From Mycobacterium asiaticum (GTDB lineage Bacteria; Actinomycetota; Actinomycetes; Mycobacteriales; Mycobacteriaceae), in the NCBI RefSeq assembly GCF_001668675.1, contig NZ_LZKQ01000329.1, positions 1-60,859 on the forward strand: DNA of 60,859 nucleotides. The letters run 5' to 3'. Position numbers and translations under genes: made by a program. The notes under the pieces are model-generated. The model had not been told where the DNA came from. It was given only the letters and a program-made list of their open reading frames with translations, and searched no databases. Below are positions 42,580 through 50,788 of the stretch, in pieces; position 1 is the stretch's first letter; every line of letters begins with the position of its first letter.

Positions 42580-43128
42580 GTGGGTGACGACGAGGATCAA
42601 ATTACCCACCTCGCCAAATGCGCCGGACGAGGTGACCGGGCCGCCCTCACCCAATTCATCCAGGCCACCCAACGCGATGTTTGGCGGATGGTTGCCTATC
42701 TGGCCGACCCGGCCAGCGCGGACGACCTGACCCAGGAGACATTCCTCCGGGCTATTGGCGCACTGCCCCGCTTCGCCGGACGCTCCAGCGCGCGCACCTG
42801 GCTGCTGTCCATAGCCCGTCGAGTGGTCGTCGACCAGATCCGGCACAACTCCAGCCGGCCCCGAACCACCCATGTGACAGATTTCGACGCCGTAGCAGGG
42901 GCCGCCCGTCGTGGCAGCCGGATCGAAAACATGGTGGAGGTCCGCCTGCTGATCGACGGACTGGACGCGCAGCGCCGCGAGGCGCTGGTCTTGACCCAGA
43001 TCCTCGGCCTGTCCTACGCGGAGGCGGCCGAGATCAGCGGTTGCCCCATCGGCACGGTGCGGTCCCGGGTGGCGCGGGCCCGCGACGACCTGCTGCGGGC
43101 AGCCAATGAAGGCAACCAGACAGGCTAG
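42580..43128 (+). CDS. sigC: ECF sigma factor, SigC-like
   Basis: ECF sigma factor of 182 residues closely resembling M. tuberculosis SigC (Rv2069). Region 2 reads FIQATQRDVWRMVAYL, ADDLTQETFLRAIGALPRF and SSARTWLLSIARRVVVDQIR. Region 4 reads LVLTQILGLSYAEAAEISGC and IGTVRSRVARARD. SigC is reported to direct ctpB and the nrp operon for copper acquisition. In M. tuberculosis it lies elsewhere in the chromosome; here it adjoins ctpA. The GTG at 42580 follows a TAGTCT -10-like element at 42566-42571 by 8 bp, so a leaderless transcript from a housekeeping promoter is possible. Confidence 0.88.
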   Translation: MGDDEDQITHLAKCAGRGDRAALTQFIQATQRDVWRMVAYLADPASADDLTQETFLRAIGALPRFAGRSSARTWLLSIARRVVVDQIRHNSSRPRTTHVTDFDAVAGAARRGSRIENMVEVRLLIDGLDAQRREALVLTQILGLSYAEAAEISGCPIGTVRSRVARARDDLLRAANEGNQTG

Positions 43129-43136
43129 AAAACGGG

Positions 43137-43949
43137 TTACGCGAGTGCGCGTTTGACGCCGGGGTGATTGCGCGCCAGGAATGGCAGCATCAGTTCCGGC
43201 GGCGCCACCCGGAACAGGCCCGCCGAGATCCGGTTGGCCAGTCCCGGGACGACGACGGCCTTGCCGGCCGCGAGTCCGTCGATCCCGGCCTGCGCCACCC
43301 GATCGACCGGAATCCACATCACCTTGGGCAACGCGGATTCGGCTTCCTCCTTGGTGAAACCGGCCGCCTCGCCGAACCCGGTGTCCACGGGCCCCGGGCA
43401 CAACGCCGTCACGGACACGCCGGTGCCGCGCAGCTCCCCGCGCAGGCTGTGCGAGTACGACAACACGAACGCCTTGGCCGCACCGTAGGCCGCCTGCCCG
43501 GGCAGCGGGCCGAATGCCGCCACGGACGCCACGTTGAGGATGGCGCCCCGGCGTCGGTCGACCATGCCTGGGAGGAGTCTGCTGCACAGATCGACCACGG
43601 CGGCCACATCGACCTCGACGAGGTTGAGTTCGTCCTCTGGAACGGATTTGGCGACGACGCCGAGGGTGGACAGGCCCGCGTTGTTGATCAGGATGTCGGG
43701 CGTCAGGCCGAGATCACCGATCCGGCCCAGCAGGCCGGCCCGGACCGCCCGGTCCGAGAGGTCCGCCGGCAGCGGCCGGGCTTGGGGACCCAACCGTTCG
43801 GCGATCTCGGCCAGCCGGCTGGCGCTGCGCGCCACCAGCACCACCTGATGGCCAAGCTCGGTCAGGATCCGGGCGAATTGTTCGCCGATGCCCGACGAGG
43901 CACCGGTGACGACGGCTGCGCGATCATTTCCTGCTGGTGGGAGAGCCAT
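43137..43949 (-). CDS. Short-chain dehydrogenase/reductase
   Basis: Classical SDR of 270 residues with VVTGASSGIGEQFA, NNAG, the catalytic NVASVAAFG and YGAAKAFVLSY, and CPGPVDTGF. A C-terminal segment (GLFRVAPPELMLPFLARNH) resembles lipid-related SDRs of mycobacteria. The ATG at 43949 has GGGAG-like sequence nearby and is preferred to a start 66 bp upstream. It converges on sigC with an 8-bp gap. The substrate is unknown. Confidence 0.9.
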   Translation of the reverse strand: MALPPAGNDRAAVVTGASSGIGEQFARILTELGHQVVLVARSASRLAEIAERLGPQARPLPADLSDRAVRAGLLGRIGDLGLTPDILINNAGLSTLGVVAKSVPEDELNLVEVDVAAVVDLCSRLLPGMVDRRRGAILNVASVAAFGPLPGQAAYGAAKAFVLSYSHSLRGELRGTGVSVTALCPGPVDTGFGEAAGFTKEEAESALPKVMWIPVDRVAQAGIDGLAAGKAVVVPGLANRISAGLFRVAPPELMLPFLARNHPGVKRALA

Positions 43950-43969
43950 GGCAGTGAAAGTACTCGCAC

Positions 43970-44116
43970 CTAGCCCGCCTCCGCGATGGTTGCGAGGTTG
44001 TCGTTGCCGTCCCAACTCGGCTGACGGGCGGGATCGGCGATCAGCTCGAAGATCCGGTCCGCGCCGGCGGCGATCTGACGGGTAACGGTCACGATCCGCT
44101 CGGCGCGTTCCGGCAT
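43970..44116 (-). pseudogene. Truncated SRPBCC-family gene
   Basis: A 48-codon frame starting MPERAERIVTVTRQIAAGA and continuing RIFELIADPARQPSWDGNDN before a stop at 43970. This is the first third of an SRPBCC/polyketide-cyclase-like protein, normally about 140-150 residues. The rest is missing, and the next gene starts 20 bp further on. It sits between two SDR genes of the same strand and is probably a deletion remnant. Confidence 0.65.
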
Positions 44117-44126
44117 GCGGCGAATG

Positions 44127-44819
44127 CTAGCGGGCTTGCAATGCCTCGACCGGTCCGGAGAGGGCCGCTTTGACCCGGCGGGTGAGCTCGTCGGCCAGCA
44201 CCTCGGCGTCGCCGCGTTCCACCGCATCGAGGATGTCGCGGGCGACCTGACGCGGGTCGTTCTTGGGCGCACGGACGTCGGCGATCATGTCTGTGTCGGT
44301 GAAGCCGAGGTGCACGCCGGTGACCAACGTCCCCTGCTTCTCCAATTCCACGCGCAACGAATTGGTGACCGACCAGAAGGCGGCTTTGGAGGCGCCATAG
44401 GCGCCGTAGCCGCCCAACCAGGACAGCACCGAATGAATGTCCACCAGTGCGCCGCCGCCGTTCTGGGCCAGGATCGGCGCGAACGCCCGGGCAACCCGAA
44501 GCGCACCGAACAGGTTGGTTTCGAAGATCGCGCGGATCTCGTCGAAATCGTCGTCAAGCAGGCTGTGTCCGCCGGCGATGCCGGCATTGTTTATCACGAT
44601 CTGTGCGTCCGGCGCCGCTTTCGCCAGTGCCGCAACGGAATCCGCATCGGTGACGTCGAGGGGCACGCTTACGACCCGAGGATCGGTGTTGTCCTGCGGC
44701 ACCCGGGCGGTCGCGTACACCTTCGCAGCACCCCGCTCCACGAGTTCGTTCACGATCGCCTTGCCGAGTCCGCGCTGTCCGCCGGTGACCACTGCCGTCG
44801 AACCCTTGATGCTGATCAT
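44127..44819 (-). CDS. Short-chain dehydrogenase/reductase
   Basis: SDR of 230 residues starting MISIKGSTAVVTGGQRGLGK, with NNAG, the catalytic DIHSVLSWLG and YGASKAAFW, and a short C-terminus. GGGAGAAG precedes the ATG at 44819. It is divergent from a CGNR regulator across a large dyad at 44832-44864, so it is a likely target of that regulator. Confidence 0.9.
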   Translation of the reverse strand: MISIKGSTAVVTGGQRGLGKAIVNELVERGAAKVYATARVPQDNTDPRVVSVPLDVTDADSVAALAKAAPDAQIVINNAGIAGGHSLLDDDFDEIRAIFETNLFGALRVARAFAPILAQNGGGALVDIHSVLSWLGGYGAYGASKAAFWSVTNSLRVELEKQGTLVTGVHLGFTDTDMIADVRAPKNDPRQVARDILDAVERGDAEVLADELTRRVKAALSGPVEALQAR

Positions 44820-44831
44820 GACCACTTCTCC

Positions 44832-44864
44832 CTGACGTAGGTATTAAGCTTTTACCTCTGTCAG
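44832..44864. promoter_or_regulatory. Large inverted repeat between SDR and CGNR genes
   Basis: Two 12-base arms, CTGACgtAGGTA (44832-44843) and TACCTctGTCAG (44853-44864), are complementary at 10 of 12 positions around a 9-base AT-rich centre. The site lies in the 85-bp divergent region and is the best operator candidate for the CGNR regulator. Confidence 0.6.
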
Positions 44865-44904
44865 GTTAATTGACCGATGTGACATAGACAAGTAGGCTTA
44901 GCTT

Positions 44905-45492
44905 ATGTCTCGGTGGTATGCGTCACAGCGCTATGGGCTTGAGCCGGCCCCCGGCGGGCTGGGATTGGTGCAGGACTTCCTCAATACCGTGGGCATCGGT
45001 GACTACGGCGAGGACCTGCTGGCCGATCCCGCCCCGGCCAATCGTTGGACCACAGAGGCCATGAAGACCTGGTCGGGCCTGAGCGGCGTGGACGCCGCAC
45101 CGCCCGAGTTGGGCGAAGCCGACCTGGACAGGCTCAGGGCCTTGCGCACCACGATCGCCGGAATGGTCGCAGGTGAGCCGGTGGCCCCGGGCGGCCCGCC
45201 GGCCTCGGCCTCGTTCGCTGTGTCCGAGGACGGTGAGGTACGGCTGGAACCGGTCGGCAACGGCTGGCGCTGGCTTGCCTCCGTGCTGTGGTCAGAGGTG
45301 CTACGCGGCCAACTCCTCGGCGAGTGGCGCCGCGTCAAGCGCTGCCGCAATCCCCACTGCCCGTCAACTTTCTACGACCGGTCGAAGAACAATAGCGGCG
45401 TGTGGCATGACGTGAAGACATGCGGAAACGCCGCAAACCTGCGGGCGTCCCGCGCGCGGCGTCGCGCAGCGGCAACTACTTCTTCGTCTTAG
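44905..45492 (+). CDS. CGNR zinc-finger regulator (ABATE domain)
   Basis: Protein of 195 residues. The N-terminal ABATE-like domain (GLVQDFLNTVGI; RLRALRTTIAGMVAG) is followed by a CGNR zinc finger near residues 145-190 with cysteines in RCRNPHCPSTFYD and TCGNAANLRASRAR. CGNR proteins are stress-response regulators in actinobacteria that bind DNA through this finger. It is divergent from an SDR gene with a strong dyad in between. Confidence 0.9.
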   Translation: MSRWYASQRYGLEPAPGGLGLVQDFLNTVGIGDYGEDLLADPAPANRWTTEAMKTWSGLSGVDAAPPELGEADLDRLRALRTTIAGMVAGEPVAPGGPPASASFAVSEDGEVRLEPVGNGWRWLASVLWSEVLRGQLLGEWRRVKRCRNPHCPSTFYDRSKNNSGVWHDVKTCGNAANLRASRARRRAAATTSSS

Positions 45493-45878
45493 GTCGGCAG
45501 CTTCGTCTGAGTCAGCAGCGCTTGGTCAGCAGCGCTCGAGCCCGCGCTGCATCAGGCGCGGGGCGCCGGCCGGCCGGGCGGATCCGGATCCACAGGTGCT
45601 GCGGTGGTGCACGTGCAGCACGTGGCAGGTTCGCGGTCTGATGATGGGCACGGTGACTTCAGCGCCACCGTCTATCGAATCGGGTAAAACTGTCACGTCG
45701 TCCGGTCCTTTGTCTATGCGACTCTCGGCCACTGTTGAGTGCACAGTCCGGTCGCTCGGCTCATATCTACCCAAGCCGTGTACGAGCCAACCGCACGCAC
45801 GGTCAACAACAGGGAAACGCCGTTGTGTATTCCGACACATCGCCGCAACGCGAGTCGGGCAGGTCACAGCTGGGCGCG
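45493..45878. other. Intergenic stretch without a convincing gene
   Basis: 386 bp between the CGNR stop and the convergent HxlR stop. Frames here lack ribosome binding sites and familiar motifs. It holds a 12-bp direct repeat GTCAGCAGCGCT at 45511-45522 and 45525-45536 and a GTGCACGTGCAGCAC-like palindromic patch. It may be decayed coding sequence. Confidence 0.5.
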
Positions 45879-46355
45879 TCAGCGCTTCGCGATCCGTATG
45901 GCGGTGTCCGCGAGCGGAACCTCATGGCCGGCGGCACACCGGATTTCCGCGACGACGGGTGCGCCGCAGCCGTCGTGAACCAGCTCGCTCGCGGTGGACT
46001 CGCCCTGCAGCAGCCTACCGAATTCGATCAGGCTGATCAGGACGGGAAACAGGCTGCGACCGCGCTCGGTGAGCACGTACTCGTACCGGGTGCGCTGGCC
46101 AGCCTGTCGGTACGGCTGTTTTTCCAGCAAACCGGCATCCACGAGTTGCCGCAAGCGCTTGGCCGCGATCTGTTCAGTCACCCCAGCGCGGCGGGCCAGG
46201 TCGTCGAAACGACGTCCACCGAAGAAGGCTTCGCGTAGCAGCACCATCGCCGAATGCGTGCCGATCAGCCGCAGCGCCCGTTCCATCGGGCACCAGTCGG
46301 CCGCCGTCCAGCGGTCTCGGTCGGCGAGGCCGCCCGCCAGTTTCATCGCGTCCAC
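45879..46355 (-). CDS. HxlR-family transcriptional regulator
   Basis: Winged-helix HxlR regulator of about 158 residues with CPMERALRLIGTHSAMVLLR, FDDLARRAGVTEQIAAKRL, and the wing YEYVLTERGRSLFPVL. A C-terminal zinc-like part (HDGCGAPVVAEIRCAAGHEV) is present, as in many actinobacterial members. The start is uncertain: GTG at 46355 has GGAGGTGG at good spacing, while ATG 46346 or GTG 46364 are alternatives. It follows the PaaI gene by 22 bp on the same strand and is probably autoregulated with it. Confidence 0.88.
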   Translation of the reverse strand: MDAMKLAGGLADRDRWTAADWCPMERALRLIGTHSAMVLLREAFFGGRRFDDLARRAGVTEQIAAKRLRQLVDAGLLEKQPYRQAGQRTRYEYVLTERGRSLFPVLISLIEFGRLLQGESTASELVHDGCGAPVVAEIRCAAGHEVPLADTAIRIAKR

Positions 46356-46377
46356 CGAACCCACCTCCCGCAGCGGA

Positions 46378-46893
46378 TCAGGTATTGAAGATCAGACAGT
46401 TGCTGGTCGCCGACGCCAATAGCTTGCCGGTGCTGCTGGTCAATACCGCTTCGGCGAGCGCGGTCCGCCGACCCAGATGGGTGACGGTGCCGGTGCACCG
46501 GACCGGGCCGGTCTCGACACTGATTGCGCCGATGAACCGCACCGCCAGGTCGAGGCTGGTGTATCCAACCCCCGCCGGCAGCTTGCTGTGGACCGCGCAG
46601 GCCGCGGCCGAATCCAGCAGCGTGCAGTACATGCCACCGTGTACGGAGCCGATCGGGTTGTAGTGGAACTCGGCCGGCGTCATGGTGAACACCGCGGTTC
46701 CTGGCGAGACGGATTCGAGGCGGGCGCCGATGGTGTTCATGACGGGTGGCGGGGGTATCTCGCCGTCGACCATGGCCTGCAGGAACTCCAGACCGCTTCG
46801 ACCGCGGGCCGCCTCGGCTGCGCTCAGCGGGTCTGCCCACTCGATGGTTCGGGTACGCGTGGCTTGCCTTGTGTCGCAGATCGTTTCACTCAT
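46378..46893 (-). CDS. PaaI-family hot-dog thioesterase
   Basis: Acyl-CoA thioesterase-like protein of 171 residues. The hot-dog core has the family motif NPIGSVHGGMYCTLLDSAAA, followed by TSLDLAVRFIGA and GRRTALAEAVL. Such enzymes hydrolyse aryl or acyl-CoA. It is the first gene of an operon with the HxlR regulator; a palindrome about 50 bp upstream may be the operator. Confidence 0.9.
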   Translation of the reverse strand: MSETICDTRQATRTRTIEWADPLSAAEAARGRSGLEFLQAMVDGEIPPPPVMNTIGARLESVSPGTAVFTMTPAEFHYNPIGSVHGGMYCTLLDSAAACAVHSKLPAGVGYTSLDLAVRFIGAISVETGPVRCTGTVTHLGRRTALAEAVLTSSTGKLLASATSNCLIFNT

Positions 46894-46936
46894 GAGCAGA
46901 TGCCTTTCGCGGGACGCAGGTACCCCAATATTCGTT

Positions 46937-46962
46937 GCTGGCTAAACTTTAGTCAAGCCAGC
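46937..46962. promoter_or_regulatory. Candidate HxlR operator upstream of the PaaI gene
   Basis: Perfect 7-bp arms GCTGGCT (46937-46943) and AGCCAGC (46956-46962) overlap a perfect CTAAACTTTAG palindrome at 46942-46952. AT-rich TAAA/TTTA dyads of this kind are typical HxlR targets. Confidence 0.5.
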
Positions 46963-46991
46963 TGTGGCATCGCCTGCGTCACATGGCGCGG

Positions 46992-47765
46992 TCAGGCGGG
47001 CGTCATGGCGGCGCGTTCGAGGTCGAGCAACTGCTCACCGTGCAGTTCCTCGTCGTAGGCTTTGCGGCCGCCGCGCGCTCCGAAAAGGCGCTTGGAGATC
47101 ACCAGGTACAGCACCGCGGCGATGTTGATGGTCAGGGTGACGACCCGGGTCGTGGTGACGCCCTTGAGCAGGTCGTGGATCTCCAGCGGCAGGAACACCG
47201 AGGTAGCCACCACCGCGAAGTACTCACCCCACCGCTTCAACAGCCACAGGCCGACGCCCTCGACCACCTGCAGCACCGCGTAGGCGGCCAGCAGGCAGGT
47301 GATCAACGCCAAGGTGGACGGCTTTGCGGCCAACGCCTTTTCCAGCTCGTGTATCGCCGACATCTGGTCGACCTTGAATCCGGCGGCGCGGAATATCGGC
47401 AGGTCGCGGTCCAGCGTGGCCTGGATGGCGCCACGGGAACCACGGAACGTCCAGACAGCCCAGGCGGCGAGCCCGAGTATCACGGCTCGCCCAAGTCGTT
47501 CGACCGCCAGCACCCGGATGATGATGGCCTGCCGTAACGCCTTGCCGCGCATGATCAGCGGCGCGTCTTCCGGACGCCCGCGGCCATGCGGTTCCCCCAG
47601 GGCAAAGTCGCCGCACCGCAGGCAGCGCCATACCTCTCCGAGCTTCGTGTCCGCCCTGAGCCGGTCAGCCAGCGCCTCGTCGTCGGGTGCGTAGGTGGCG
47701 TGGCCGGCGACGGCGCAGGTGACCAATTCCCACCGGTTGACGGCGCGGTTCTTCTTCTTGGCCAC
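46992..47765 (-). CDS. DUF2127 membrane protein
   Basis: Protein of 257 residues. The N-terminal 75 residues form a soluble domain with a possible metal site (CAVAGH... and CLRCGD). About four hydrophobic segments follow (AVILGLAAWAVWTF, LALITCLLAAYAVLQVVEGV, GEYFAVVATSVFLPLEI, VVTLTINIAAVLYLVI), matching DUF2127. Function is unknown. The gene stands alone between the PaaI-HxlR operon and the MmgE/PrpD gene. Confidence 0.85.
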   Translation of the reverse strand: MAKKKNRAVNRWELVTCAVAGHATYAPDDEALADRLRADTKLGEVWRCLRCGDFALGEPHGRGRPEDAPLIMRGKALRQAIIIRVLAVERLGRAVILGLAAWAVWTFRGSRGAIQATLDRDLPIFRAAGFKVDQMSAIHELEKALAAKPSTLALITCLLAAYAVLQVVEGVGLWLLKRWGEYFAVVATSVFLPLEIHDLLKGVTTTRVVTLTINIAAVLYLVISKRLFGARGGRKAYDEELHGEQLLDLERAAMTPA

Positions 47766-47840
47766 GTGCGCTCCTTCGGGCGGATTTGACGCCGATCATC
47801 AACGCCAGCAGCAAACTACGCAAGGGGACGCGCACAGGCA

Positions 47841-49247
47841 TCAGAATCTGACTGCGCTACGCGGCCCTACGGCCACCGGGCTGACCCTGCCCAGCAATCC
47901 GGTCAGATCGGTGACGGGGATTTCGTCCAGGCTCTTGACGGCCTCGATGATTTCACCGCGCAACCCGCGGTCGCTGCACGGTTCGGCGAGCCAGTGAAAC
48001 TTCTCCACGACCCGGTCCCACGACAGGGGTTGAGTCGGTGATCCCTCGTAGTCGGCCTGGCGATGATGGAGTTCTCGCCCGTCGTGCGTCCTCACCGACA
48101 CACGGACACCGGTGCGCCCCGGATAGTCGGCCGTCAGGTCGGCAGCCGGTACGACGGCGATCCGGGTCAGCAGGGCCTGGACGTCGTCGCGCCGGACTCG
48201 TTCGGTCTCAAGCTGTTCGGGTCCCACGCCACCGTCGAGCAAGGCGACCGCGCTGAGGTACTTCAGGTTGTAGTCGGCCTGTTCCTTGGTCCACGGACGA
48301 TTCTTGTCGCCAAATGCGCCGCCCCCAGCGATGTCGTAGGCGCTCTGGATCACTTCCAGCGTCACCGCCGCGACGTCATCACCGCGTAGCTGGTGGGCGG
48401 TGCGGATTGACAGCAGCGCGTCGATGATCACCTGGCCATGGATCAGGGCGCAGTACTGCTTCAGGTAGGTCTGCTCGGCGACGGTGAGTCGTCGGTTGTC
48501 GGGATCGAATTCGATTGTCTGACCGAAGAGTTGAGCCAATCCGTGGGGTCCGTCGATCAGGGTGCGCGGGCCGGTGACGCCCCGGCCGGCCAGCATGGTC
48601 GCGTAGACGGCACGCATGCCGGTCATCGCCGGGGAGATGCCCTTCCAGTGGGATACCGGTTCGGCGTGCACCGCCGCCAGCGAGACATTGTCGGCCGCTG
48701 AGGCGGCGATCGCGTCGGCCGTCTGGCTCGCATCGAGTCCGAGCAACTTGGCCGATCCCGCCGCCACCGACATCGCTAGTTGCAGTGCATGATTCAGGCC
48801 GCGCGCCATGACCGGAACCTGAGTACTGAAGCGGCACTGAACCTCATAGGCCACCGCCAGAGCCAGCAGAAAATCGTTTCCAGTGGCCTGAACATGTTCG
48901 GCCACAGCAAGAATCGCGCCGAAATTGTCCGCGGGGTGGCATAGCCCGCCCACAGTGAGGTAGGTATCCAGCAGGTCGGGGTAGCGCACCAGCACCGCAT
49001 TGAAGAATGCGGCTTGGTCAACCGAAGCGCGACCGCCGCCGACCAAGGTGGCAGTGGGCCGACCGCTGAATTCCTCCGCCTGGGCGCGAATCGCTGGGAT
49101 GAGTTCGCCGTCCAGCGCGCCGACCGCACAGGCGATGCTGTCGAGCACATTGCGCTTGAGCGCGGCTCTCGCTTGACCCGCCAAGTCCCGATGGTCGGCG
49201 CCGGTCACAAAGGCGGCAAGGTCCTCGACGCCATACGTTCGCGCCAT
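47841..49247 (-). CDS. MmgE/PrpD-family protein
   Basis: Protein of 468 residues of the MmgE/PrpD family, which includes 2-methylcitrate and cis-aconitate-related dehydratases and isomerases. Seen are NVLDSIACAVGAL, VLVRYPDLLDTYLTVGGLCH, AVAYEVQCRFSTQVP, and KQYCALIHGQVIIDALLSI. The ATG at 49247 follows GGGGCGAG. It is divergent from a DUF302 gene across 179 bp that includes TTTCTCTCG twice. The substrate is not known; the neighbours do not form a methylcitrate cluster. Confidence 0.9.
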   Translation of the reverse strand: MARTYGVEDLAAFVTGADHRDLAGQARAALKRNVLDSIACAVGALDGELIPAIRAQAEEFSGRPTATLVGGGRASVDQAAFFNAVLVRYPDLLDTYLTVGGLCHPADNFGAILAVAEHVQATGNDFLLALAVAYEVQCRFSTQVPVMARGLNHALQLAMSVAAGSAKLLGLDASQTADAIAASAADNVSLAAVHAEPVSHWKGISPAMTGMRAVYATMLAGRGVTGPRTLIDGPHGLAQLFGQTIEFDPDNRRLTVAEQTYLKQYCALIHGQVIIDALLSIRTAHQLRGDDVAAVTLEVIQSAYDIAGGGAFGDKNRPWTKEQADYNLKYLSAVALLDGGVGPEQLETERVRRDDVQALLTRIAVVPAADLTADYPGRTGVRVSVRTHDGRELHHRQADYEGSPTQPLSWDRVVEKFHWLAEPCSDRGLRGEIIEAVKSLDEIPVTDLTGLLGRVSPVAVGPRSAVRF

Positions 49248-49426
49248 AATTTCTCGCCCCTTCGATCGTTGATACCAAAGCGGCAACGATGCGGGGTGCC
49301 GAACTATTTCTCTCGTTTCTCTCGTTCGATGGATCCGGGTGCGGGGCGGCCATCGGCCACCTAGGCGTAAACTCGGCATCAGAACATGGGCGCGGTGCTG
49401 CTGGCGCCCGAAGGGATTGGTAGACA

Positions 49427-49846
49427 ATGACTTTGCAAACTGAAGGTCTCGCCGCCACACTGCACGCCGCGTTCGACGATGCGGTCGACCAGACCACCGC
49501 GGCGCTTGCCGAGCAAGGCTTCGGGGTGCTCACCCGCATCGATGTGAAGGCGACGCTGAAGCAGAAGATCGGCGAAGACATGGAGGACTATCTGATCCTG
49601 GGCGCTTGCAACCCGTCGCTCGCGCACCGCGCGCTCGGTGTGGACCGCCAGATCGGGCAGTTGCTGCCCTGCAATGTGGTCGTGCGTTCGGACCCGTCGG
49701 CCGGGGACGGTGCGGTAATCGTGGAGGCGATGGATCCACAACTCATGGTCAGGGTCATGGACGAACCGGGCTTGCAGGACGTCGCCGACGAAGCGGGTGC
49801 GAAATTGCGTGCCGCCATCGCCGAACTGAGCCGGGCAGCGGGCTAG
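49427..49846 (+). CDS. DUF302 protein
   Basis: Protein of 139 residues of the DUF302 fold, with TTAALAEQGFGVLTRIDVKATLKQ and YLILGACNPSLAHRAL. DUF302 proteins are small and of unknown function, sometimes near stress or metal genes. Its stop overlaps the stop of the convergent IclR gene by 4 bp. Confidence 0.9.
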   Translation: MTLQTEGLAATLHAAFDDAVDQTTAALAEQGFGVLTRIDVKATLKQKIGEDMEDYLILGACNPSLAHRALGVDRQIGQLLPCNVVVRSDPSAGDGAVIVEAMDPQLMVRVMDEPGLQDVADEAGAKLRAAIAELSRAAG

Positions 49847-50727
49847 CCACTCGACACGAGCTTCGCCTCCTTGACCAGACGCTGACCGATCGACCGGATC
49901 TGACGAGTGGTGAGAGCGCAAAGCGGGTGTACCCCAAGGATCAGCGCGACTTCGCCCCGGTGATTGAACACGGGAGCGGAGATGGTGACCACGGGTCGCT
50001 TGGCGCGACCGGCGTCGTCATCGAAAAGGGCACCACTGGAGATGAATTCGACCATCAGCTGATCCAGGATCTGCCGGACCGTGGCCGGGATTTCGTCACT
50101 TTCCAGGGCGCCCATCACCGCCTGCGCCAGCGCCGGCGTGGTGCAGTCGACATCGAAACCCCGCTCCCGGGTTCTGGCCAACACACCTTCCAACCGACGG
50201 GAGCGGTCCGCGTCGGTACCTGCGCCACGCCGAATCCATTCGCGTTGCCCGTCGGCCGTATCCCAGGCGGCGTAGGCGACACCGAACGGTGGCGCATACG
50301 GGATGCGGTCCCCGGGCAGCCCGGACGGCTCGGTGGCGCCCTTTCCCTCGAATGCGGTGATGATCAAGGAGTCCTCGAACCGCTCGACCACGGAACCGGG
50401 GTGGCCGACCGCTTCGGATATCCGAAGCGCCGCGGCACGGGCGGCATGGGCGAGCGGCCGCGCGGCGTCGGTCCGCGCCGCCACCAGGGCGAGCGCCGGG
50501 CCGAGGGCGAAGGTCTTTGCAACGGGATCTCGACTGGCCCAGCCGCGGTCACACAGCGTCTTGAGGATCGCGTGCGCGGTCGCCTGGGTCAGTCCCAGTT
50601 CACGCACGACGTCCGAGAAGCGCAGCTGGCTACCGCCGCAGCGGGCAAGCAGCTCGATGACGTCGAGTACCCGGGCGGTGGGTGCCGATGTCGCTCCGCG
50701 AATGGGTTGACTCCTTTGTGCCGACAT
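49843..50727 (-). CDS. IclR-family transcriptional regulator
   Basis: Regulator of 294 residues. The N-terminal winged helix reads VLDVIELLARCGGSQLRFSD and GLTQATAHAILKTLCDRGW. The C-terminal IclR effector domain follows with SVVERFEDSLIITAFEG and AVMGALESDEIPATV. The ATG at 50727 is preferred to a start 189 bp upstream. It is divergent from the ADH-SnoaL-SDR operon and probably controls it. Confidence 0.9.
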   Translation of the reverse strand: MSAQRSQPIRGATSAPTARVLDVIELLARCGGSQLRFSDVVRELGLTQATAHAILKTLCDRGWASRDPVAKTFALGPALALVAARTDAARPLAHAARAAALRISEAVGHPGSVVERFEDSLIITAFEGKGATEPSGLPGDRIPYAPPFGVAYAAWDTADGQREWIRRGAGTDADRSRRLEGVLARTRERGFDVDCTTPALAQAVMGALESDEIPATVRQILDQLMVEFISSGALFDDDAGRAKRPVVTISAPVFNHRGEVALILGVHPLCALTTRQIRSIGQRLVKEAKLVSSG

Positions 50728-50759
50728 TCCTACAGTGATTCCGAGGATTAGAGATCCTA

Positions 50760-50775
50760 TCTCAATTATTCGAGA
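50760..50775. promoter_or_regulatory. Candidate IclR operator
   Basis: A 16-bp palindrome with perfect TCTC and GAGA ends matches its reverse complement at 12 of 16 positions. It lies 14 bp before the alcohol dehydrogenase start and 33 bp from the IclR start, where an IclR regulator commonly binds. Confidence 0.45.
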
Positions 50776-50788
50776 AATTGGGGCCAGG

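Noticed and set aside
45526..45867. 113-codon minus-strand frame in the CGNR-HxlR gap
   Set aside because: There is no ribosome binding site, family motif or clear codon bias, and its composition looks like translated non-coding GC-rich DNA.
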